A program made the translations under genes and the position numbers. A DNA stretch of 20,285 nucleotides from Desulfobulbus sp. (GTDB taxonomy: Bacteria; Desulfobacterota; Desulfobulbia; Desulfobulbales; Desulfobulbaceae). The stretch is taken from assembly GCA_030600525.1 (NCBI GenBank), contig JAUVLX010000022.1, positions 1 through 20,285 on the forward strand, given 5' to 3'. This document shows, piece by piece, positions 15,087 to 20,285 of this stretch; within the stretch, counting starts at the first letter, position 1, and every line of letters begins with the position of its first letter. The notes beneath the pieces are model-generated. The model ran no database searches. It was not told the origin of the DNA and worked only from the letters and a program-made list of their open reading frames with translations.

Positions 15087-15227
15087 GGTTATCTTGAATA
15101 ATTGCCATTTCGCCCGATCTCCGCGTTATGCTCAAAGTTTTATCCTCGGAATATCAACTATATGCCTGTGGTAAAATTTTTCACATGCCTTGATCTCGAA
15201 CGAAATTACTAATAATTCAAGATACCC
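15087..15227 (+). repeat. 141-bp MITE-like element D
   Basis: The ends are inverted repeats: the left begins GGTTATCTTGAATAATT and the complement of the right begins GGGTATCTTGAATTATT. Weaker similarity continues to about 35 bp (ATTTCG and a following CGA in both arms). GTAA flanks both sides (15083-15086 and 15228-15231), as for a target duplication. The centre carries the same 29-nt core seen in copies A-C (15143-15171, TCCTCGG to CCTGTGG), enclosed by TTTTA (15138-15142) pairing with TAAAA (15172-15176) and extended by AAAG with TTTT. It has no coding capacity and fills most of the gap between the Mrp and MBL genes. Confidence 0.7.
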
Positions 15228-15233
15228 GTAAGT

Positions 15234-15262
15234 CCCGCAGCCTGGAAGAAACAGGCCGCGGG
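15234..15262 (-). terminator. GC-rich hairpin after the Mrp gene
   Basis: CCCGCAGCCTG (15234-15244) pairs with CAGGCCGCGGG (15252-15262), with one central mismatch and a 7-nt loop, 10 bp past the Mrp gene stop. No T run follows in the direction of transcription, so it is a 3-prime stabilising hairpin or a Rho-assisted terminator rather than a standard one. Confidence 0.5.
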
Positions 15263-15272
15263 AAAAAGAAAA

Positions 15273-16214
15273 TTAACTGCAGCCACCACCGCCGCAGGCA
15301 CAGCCACTGCCAGCGTCGACAGTGTTAAGGGTCACTGAGCCGGTAGGAGGCAGTCTTGTTTCAACGGCTGCCACAATTTTGTCAAAGGCTTGGGTTGCCG
15401 GAGTGTCCTGGTCTGAGGACAGGTAAGGCGTGCCTTTGTCACCGGCAACAACAACTCGTGGATCCATGGGGACTCTGCCAAGAAAAGCAAGGTCAAAGTC
15501 ACGAGCGGTCTGCTCACCGCCTCCGCTGCTGAAGATATCAATGGTTTCTTCACAATGCGGGCAGATGAAACCAGACATGTTTTCAACTACACCGACAATC
15601 GGCATTTCAACGGTCTTGCAGAAATTGATGGATTTACGTACATCAGCAAGTGCAACTTCCTGCGGTGTTGTTACCACGACAGCCTGTACGCCTGGCATGG
15701 TTTGCGCGATGGACAGGGGCTCGTCACCTGTACCTGGAGGAGCATCAACCACAAGATAATCTAACTCTCCCCAAGCCATGTCCGCAATAAATTGACGAAT
15801 GGCCTGAATCTTTAACGGGCCACGCCAGATGACAGCATCATCGCGATCCTTCATCATGTACTCAAGCGAAACAACCTTGAGGTTTTCGTTATAGGTAAGG
15901 GGTGGAATCAAATCGTCAGGATTCTTAGGTGCCTCCAGTGAGCCTTTGAGACCCAGCATTCGGACGACGTCAGGACCATGGAGGTCAACGTCCATTAAGC
16001 CAACTTTATGCCCTTTGTTTGCCAGACTGAGTGCAAGGTTGACGGCAACAGTTGATTTTCCAACACCGCCTTTTCCGCTCATGACCAGAATTTTATTTTT
16101 AATTTTCCCAAGGGATTTGTTGATGGCGATATCCTGCTGTGCCAGGTGAGCATCTGCTGAGTTGCAGCTACCGCCCTGTTCTGATTCGCAAGATCCGTCG
16201 CATGAACTGCTCAT
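15273..16214 (-). CDS. Mrp/NBP35-type P-loop ATPase with cysteine-rich ends
   Basis: This 313 aa protein belongs to the Mrp/ApbC/NBP35 group, which carries Fe-S clusters for transfer to target enzymes. It has the deviant Walker A GKGGVGKST at 47-55, DVDLHGPDV at 75-83, VVDAPPGTGDE at 155-165 and the paired CPHC at 218-221, which in this family bridges a [4Fe-4S] cluster between two subunits. The N-terminal tail has C5, C9 and C17, and the C-terminal tail reads SGCACGGGGCS (C305, C307, C312); both could hold extra metal or clusters. GGAG lies 6 nt before the ATG. The gene is transcribed alone or with the MBL gene downstream. Naming beyond the family is not justified, so no symbol is given. Confidence 0.93.
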   Translation of the reverse strand: MSSSCDGSCESEQGGSCNSADAHLAQQDIAINKSLGKIKNKILVMSGKGGVGKSTVAVNLALSLANKGHKVGLMDVDLHGPDVVRMLGLKGSLEAPKNPDDLIPPLTYNENLKVVSLEYMMKDRDDAVIWRGPLKIQAIRQFIADMAWGELDYLVVDAPPGTGDEPLSIAQTMPGVQAVVVTTPQEVALADVRKSINFCKTVEMPIVGVVENMSGFICPHCEETIDIFSSGGGEQTARDFDLAFLGRVPMDPRVVVAGDKGTPYLSSDQDTPATQAFDKIVAAVETRLPPTGSVTLNTVDAGSGCACGGGGCS

Positions 16215-16959
16215 AATTGTCTCCGTTAAAAAAGAATAAATAATGTGATCAAATGAGGCCGTCAGAAGGTCAGGTCATTACTCCACTTGCCCCCGTATCT
16301 TTTAGCCGGGTTTAATATAGAGAAGGGCGATTATATATATGGAAAACACCCTTGAAACATGTAAGGCCTAAAACGGGATCACGCCCAAGTCATTCCTGTT
16401 GCTATCTGTAATACAACGTTGGCTATCACTTGGACTAACCAATGCTATTGACAAAATATTTTTTTTGCTCTTAAGAGAAAAAAGGCTTGCAGCAAGCGTC
16501 TTGATGATCACCTGAAAATAACCGGAAAGTAATCTAATTCCTGTTTAATGAAATGCAATGAAAAAAGGAGGGAAAAAAGAGGTCAGTGGCTTTTATAATT
16601 TATCCTGGTTGATCAGGATGGCTGAAGATGAGAGAAGAGCTGAGAAATATGCTGCTTCTATCTCACCGCATACATAGAGAAATATTCCATGGTCCCGTCG
16701 ATTTTCTTCTGTCTTTTTCTTGATTTATAATTGTCAGAATAGTTATAGTGCTTATTTATCTTGCATCGCAGAACCTGACGGCGCATGAACATTTACTTAT
16801 GTGACTGGAAGGGTATCTCCGCGCGGAGCTTGGCTTTACCTACCCTGGTTTTGATATTAATCTCAAGAGGGATAGTTATCATCTTTTAGCTCTTATGCGA
16901 AAGCAATTGATTTTTTAAAAGGAGAGTCATTGCATCACGCATACGAGAGGAGAAATACA
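16215..16959. other. 745-bp intergenic region, no gene seen
   Basis: This region lies between divergent Mrp (-) and hsp20 (+). No tRNA, repeat copy or coding stretch was recognised. Structures seen are the palindromes CTCTTAAGAG (16468-16477) and GCTTGCAGCAAGC (16485-16497), the hairpin ATCCTG-gttgat-CAGGAT (16602-16619) and the perfect palindrome CTCCGCGCGGAG (16817-16828). A possible sigma-70 promoter lies at 16720-16749. There is no CIRCE element or convincing sigma-32 site before hsp20. Its length leaves room for a small RNA. Confidence 0.5.
16720..16749 (+). promoter_or_regulatory. Possible sigma-70 promoter upstream of hsp20
   Basis: TTGATT (16720-16725) and TATAGT (16744-16749) are 18 bp apart, with 4 of 6 and 5 of 6 matches to consensus. 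The leader would be about 200 nt and would include the palindrome at 16817-16828. AT-rich sequence makes chance matches likely. Confidence 0.3.
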
Positions 16960-17403
16960 ATGGATCCGTTCAGTAAGAAGCTTTTTAAAGAACTGGAGCA
17001 GATGCAGCAGCAGACCGGTCGCATGTTGAGGAACATGTCCATAGCGCGAATGGTGCCCATGGATGCAGGTGGATGGGAACCACCTGTCGATATTTATGAG
17101 GGTGAGAATGAGATTTATGTCTATGTGGATATTGCAGGAGTTGAGCGACAGAATCTGCAGGTCACAGTTGATGAACAACGACTGCTGATAAGGGGAAACA
17201 GACAACTTCCTGCCCAGAAGTCCATTGCCTGTATTCACCAGTTGGAAATAGAGTTGGGTGATTTTCAACGGACAGTTGTTCTCCCTGCTATGGTAGACGT
17301 AGAAAATACCACTTCTTCCTATGCAGATGGCATTTTAGTGGTGAGGCTTCCTAAACGGGTCAAAAAGGGAAAAGTCAATATAGAGATACAACCTGGTGAA
17401 TGA
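16960..17403 (+). CDS. Small heat-shock protein, Hsp20 family
   Basis: This 147 aa chaperone would hold unfolding proteins in a refoldable state without ATP. The alpha-crystallin domain spans about 38-132: PPVDIYEGENEIYVYVDIAG at 41-60, the HQLEIELGDFQRTVVLP segment at 93-109 and YADGILVVRLPK at 121-132. The C-terminal IEI (141-143) is the I-x-I motif that docks neighbouring subunits. The N-terminal arm (1-37) is glutamine- and methionine-rich. ATG 16960 is chosen, with AGGAG 8 nt upstream. An in-frame TTG at 16930 also has an AAAGGAG in front of it and would add ten residues, so two starts are possible. lon begins one nucleotide after the stop, so both are translated from one mRNA; this links holding of damaged proteins to their degradation. 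Confidence 0.93.
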   Translation: MDPFSKKLFKELEQMQQQTGRMLRNMSIARMVPMDAGGWEPPVDIYEGENEIYVYVDIAGVERQNLQVTVDEQRLLIRGNRQLPAQKSIACIHQLEIELGDFQRTVVLPAMVDVENTTSSYADGILVVRLPKRVKKGKVNIEIQPGE

Positions 17404-17404
17404 T

Positions 17405-19780
17405 ATGACAGAAGAACAGCATACAGAGCAGAAAAAGGTTGATCCAACCTCACTTGAAATACCTGCGTCACTTCCTATATTGCCTTTGCAGGGATTTGTT
17501 TTTTATCCAGGAATGGGGTTTCCTTTGCAAGTGGCCAGTGAATCCTCCAAGAAGCTTATTGATGATGTCTTGCTCGGCGACCGCATGTTGGGCATGGTAA
17601 CCAGTCGGAAAGAGAAGGTCGCAGAGGGCGAGTCTTTAGGAAAAGAGGAGTTGTACGAAATTGGGGTGGTCGGTTACCTCCATAAATTGACCAAGTCTCA
17701 GCAAGGGTATTATCAGGTACTGGTCAGTGGCACTAAAAAAATTAAGATTGACGAGTATACAGCAACCGATCCGTATCTTCGCGCCAAAATATCTGAAGTA
17801 CCAATGGATATAGTAGAGGGCAAGAAGGTAGAGGCGCTTGTTTTTAATATTCGTAATCAGTTCCAGAAGTTGGTTAATGCCACTGAACTGCCCCAGGAAA
17901 TGCTGCTAACGGTAAATACCCTGGAAAACCCTTTTTATGTGGCTTATTTGGTCAGCTCCCAGCTGAATCTAAAGATAGATGTGGAACAGGAAACCCTGGA
18001 ACTAACCGATCTTCACGAATTGCTCCATTGGGTGACACGTGAACTCAACGACCGGATAGAAACGGTTGAGATGAGTAACGAACTGCAGAAAACCATGAAA
18101 AAAGACATGGATGGACGGCAGCGTGAATTTTTTCTTCGCCAGCAGTTGAAGGCCATTCGGAAGGAACTGGGTGAAGGGGAGGAGGACAAGGTCGAAATTC
18201 AGGAGCTGCGTGACCGGGTTGCTGAAAAGGCTCTTAGTGAAGAGGCAAAAAAGGTGGTTGATAAAGAGATCACTAGGCTTGATCGCATTTCGCCTTCATC
18301 ACCGGAGTATTCGGTGTCAAGAAACTATCTTGACTGGATTCTTGATTTGCCATGGATGGAATCTACCACAGACACACTTGATCTTGAACAGGCCGAAAAA
18401 GATCTGGATAAAGATCATTACGGGCTACAAAAGATTAAAAAACGAATTATTGAGTTTTTGGCGGTCCGTAAACTGAAAGAAGATATCCACGGGCCGATTC
18501 TTTGTTTGAGCGGTCCTCCAGGGGTGGGTAAAACATCTCTTGGGCAGTCCATTGCCCGCACCATGAATAGAAAATTTGTCCGTATCGCGCTCGGTGGTTT
18601 GCGTGATGAGGCTGAGATCCGCGGGCATCGACGGACCTATATAGGTGCCCTGCCGGGCCGTATTATCCAGAGCCTGAAACGGGCTGAGGCAAATAATCCG
18701 GTTTTTTTGCTGGATGAGGTTGATAAACTCGGCAACGATTTTCGAGGTGATCCATCTTCGGCCTTACTGGAGGTTCTGGATCCTGAACAAAATTCGACAT
18801 TTACAGACCATTATCTTGATGTTGAATTTGACCTGTCCAAGGTTATGTTTATTGCCACCGCAAACGTTCTGGATACCATCCCTGGACCTTTGCGTGATCG
18901 GATGGAAGTGGTTGAGCTTTCCGGGTATACCCAACAGGAAAAGGTTGCCATTGCCACCCGGCACTTGGTACCTAAACAGATCGAGGCCCACGCCCTGACA
19001 GCGGATGATATTGAGATTCCTGAGAAGACTGTTGAAAGTGTGATTGCTTCCTACACAAGGGAGGCTGGCGTCCGAAACCTGGAGCGAGAGATAGCGACTA
19101 TCTGCAGAGGAATCGCTGCTGAGATAGCAAAAGGGAAAACAGAAAAAACTATTGTCACCCCCAAGAGTTTGTACACCTATCTTGGGCCGTTACGCTTTTT
19201 TCCTGAAATGAAGGCCCGCACCTGGGGACCGGGGCTTGCCACTGGTCTTGCGTGGACGCCTGTTGGTGGACAGATTCTTTTTATCGAGACTTCCATCATG
19301 AAGGGTAAAGGCGGGTTGACTCTGACCGGTAAACTTGGCGATGTGATGAAGGAGTCTGCGACAGCAGCTCTTACCTATATACGGTCTCATGCAGAAGAAC
19401 TGGCTATTGATGAAGACCGTTTTGCAGCCATTGACCTCCACGTCCATGTGCCGGAGGGCGCTATCCCAAAAGATGGGCCATCGGCAGGGGTTTCCATGGT
19501 CTCCGCTCTGGTTTCGGTTATTACCGGTAATACAGTGCGTCAGGATGTGGCTATGACTGGTGAAATTACTCTTCGGGGTGATGTGCTGCCAGTGGGAGGT
19601 ATTGGTGAAAAGGTGTTGGCAGCTCTACGGGCTGGGATTAAAGAGCTGATTCTACCTGTCTTAAATGAAAAAGATGTGTTGGAAATTCCGGAAGATATAC
19701 GAGAGGGGGTGATTTTTCATTATCCTCATACTATTAGTGAAGTACTTGCAATAGCATTACAAAAAAAGGTGGATAGCTGA
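17405..19780 (+). CDS. lon: ATP-dependent protease Lon
   Basis: Lon degrades misfolded and selected regulatory proteins in the cytosol as a hexameric AAA+ protease. The protein is 791 aa, close to the E. coli length of 784. The N domain begins near LPILPLQGFVFYPG (23-36). A coiled-coil helical part follows (about 225-300). The AAA+ module has Walker A GPPGVGKT at 370-377 and Walker B FLLDEVD at 434-440. The protease domain has S693 in PKDGPSAG and K736 in GIGEKVLAA, with the standard 43-residue spacing of the Ser-Lys dyad. ATG 17405 is chosen, with GGTGA 6 nt before it; a GTG three codons earlier overlaps hsp20. The stop overlaps the ftsY start by one base. A second lon elsewhere in the genome is common in this group. 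Confidence 0.97.
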   Translation: MTEEQHTEQKKVDPTSLEIPASLPILPLQGFVFYPGMGFPLQVASESSKKLIDDVLLGDRMLGMVTSRKEKVAEGESLGKEELYEIGVVGYLHKLTKSQQGYYQVLVSGTKKIKIDEYTATDPYLRAKISEVPMDIVEGKKVEALVFNIRNQFQKLVNATELPQEMLLTVNTLENPFYVAYLVSSQLNLKIDVEQETLELTDLHELLHWVTRELNDRIETVEMSNELQKTMKKDMDGRQREFFLRQQLKAIRKELGEGEEDKVEIQELRDRVAEKALSEEAKKVVDKEITRLDRISPSSPEYSVSRNYLDWILDLPWMESTTDTLDLEQAEKDLDKDHYGLQKIKKRIIEFLAVRKLKEDIHGPILCLSGPPGVGKTSLGQSIARTMNRKFVRIALGGLRDEAEIRGHRRTYIGALPGRIIQSLKRAEANNPVFLLDEVDKLGNDFRGDPSSALLEVLDPEQNSTFTDHYLDVEFDLSKVMFIATANVLDTIPGPLRDRMEVVELSGYTQQEKVAIATRHLVPKQIEAHALTADDIEIPEKTVESVIASYTREAGVRNLEREIATICRGIAAEIAKGKTEKTIVTPKSLYTYLGPLRFFPEMKARTWGPGLATGLAWTPVGGQILFIETSIMKGKGGLTLTGKLGDVMKESATAALTYIRSHAEELAIDEDRFAAIDLHVHVPEGAIPKDGPSAGVSMVSALVSVITGNTVRQDVAMTGEITLRGDVLPVGGIGEKVLAALRAGIKELILPVLNEKDVLEIPEDIREGVIFHYPHTISEVLAIALQKKVDS

Positions 19781-20285
19781 TGCTTGGCTGGTTTAAGAAA
19801 AAGTTTGGTCGCAAAAAGAAGGCTGAACCGGAAGTAATAGAGATTCCTCAGGAAGTCGAAATTGAAGAAAGCGTTGTTCCTGAAGCGCTACCTGTGGTTG
19901 AAACGCCAGAGGTGGAGAGGAACGAGATCCCTGCTGTCGAGAAGGATGATACCGAGGAAGATATCCCACCCGATGTTGCGCAGGTAGAGGTTTTACCTGA
20001 GCTTGAGGAAGAACAAGAACTGCCTGCAGAGAAAGTGGAGGTAGTTGCTGAAGCCGTTTTAGAATCTGAAGATGAGGAAGAATCGAAGCCGGTAGATGCT
20101 CAACCGGAAATGGCAAAAGAAAAATTTCCTGTGAGTGAGGCCGAAGTCGACGAGCAGGTAAGTGCAAAACCCGTTGAAGTACCGGTTATAGAGGAGCCGG
20201 AAGACGCGCCTGTTGTTGATACTGGAGAAGAGGCGGGGAGCTCCAAAGATTCTTTTGACGTCGTAAGTAGAGAAGCTGATGTGGC
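19780..20285 (+). CDS. ftsY: FtsY, signal recognition particle receptor (N-terminal part)
   Basis: This open frame runs to the window end for 168 codons without a stop. It starts MLGWFKKKFGRKKK, the short amphipathic, lysine-rich membrane-targeting helix typical of FtsY. A long, low-complexity acidic region follows (about residues 16-168, rich in E, D, P and V), matching the A domain. The conserved NG GTPase domain would lie beyond the window, so the identification rests on the N-terminus and composition. FtsY receives SRP-ribosome complexes at the inner membrane for co-translational insertion. The start codon shares its A with the lon stop (TGATG), so translation is coupled. Other highly acidic proteins remain possible but are less likely. 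Confidence 0.78.
   Translation, partial: MLGWFKKKFGRKKKAEPEVIEIPQEVEIEESVVPEALPVVETPEVERNEIPAVEKDDTEEDIPPDVAQVEVLPELEEEQELPAEKVEVVAEAVLESEDEEESKPVDAQPEMAKEKFPVSEAEVDEQVSAKPVEVPVIEEPEDAPVVDTGEEAGSSKDSFDVVSREADV

Noticed and set aside
1..15227. CRISPR array from the repeated elements
   Set aside because: Copies are kilobases apart, of 141-179 bp and in mixed orientation, with no regular spacers.
16360..16400. Sigma-32 heat-shock promoter (CTTGAAA near 16350) for hsp20
   Set aside because: No CCCCAT-type -10 element follows at 13-15 bp, and it is about 600 bp from the gene.
19793..20167. Minus-strand frame opposite the ftsY start
   Set aside because: It is a by-product of the repetitive acidic codons (GAA, GAG, CCT) of the FtsY A domain.

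Overview
The window looks like chromosome from a sulfate-reducing or sulfur-metabolising deltaproteobacterium, most likely of the Desulfobulbales. The evidence is indirect: moderate GC, an NtrC-type sigma-54 circuit, a DUF4405-type membrane protein, a rhodanese/ferritin-like fusion, two fused ADP-forming acyl-CoA ligases, SelB and a cysteine-tailed Mrp protein. There is no rRNA or tRNA gene, so the assignment is an inference.

Layout. 1-2553: the end of a repeat element, tilS (+), and convergent with it an NtrC-type response regulator (-) whose stop codon abuts the tilS stop. 2582-5597: a minus-strand run made of a DUF4405-like membrane protein, a small secreted protein, a membrane histidine kinase and then the response regulator. 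It has a sigma-54 type promoter at 5645-5660 and a set of TGTCGA sites about 100-150 bp upstream. 6207-12205: on the plus strand, a rhodanese/ferritin-like fusion followed by two tandem paralogous ADP-forming acyl-CoA ligases, each with the ATP-grasp part first. 12306-16214: on the minus strand, Mrp-type P-loop ATPase, MBL-fold hydrolase and SelB. 16960-20285: a tight hsp20-lon-ftsY run on the plus strand, with ftsY cut by the window end.

The most unusual content is a group of four short non-coding elements. Copies A (2582-2760) and B (5866-6044) are both exactly 179 bp, about 95% identical, in opposite orientation, with imperfect terminal inverted repeats and TAA flanks. Copy C (1-137) is a 74% identical, ungapped, left-truncated relative just upstream of tilS. 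Element D (15087-15227) has different ends but contains the same 29-nt core (TCCTCRR-N15-CCTGYGG). The core sits between stems whose base pairs change in a compensatory way between copies. Copy A inserted into the stop codon of the histidine kinase gene and separated it from its response regulator. Copies A and B together bracket the kinase, the secreted protein, the membrane protein and their promoter.

How the genes may work together: the membrane protein, secreted protein, kinase and sigma-54 activator look like one self-regulated envelope-sensing unit. The fusion protein and ligases suggest sulfane-sulfur or oxidative protection next to energy-conserving acid/acyl-CoA exchange. Hsp20, Lon and FtsY form a protein-quality and membrane-targeting operon. 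Every functional statement here comes from reading motifs; no database search was run.
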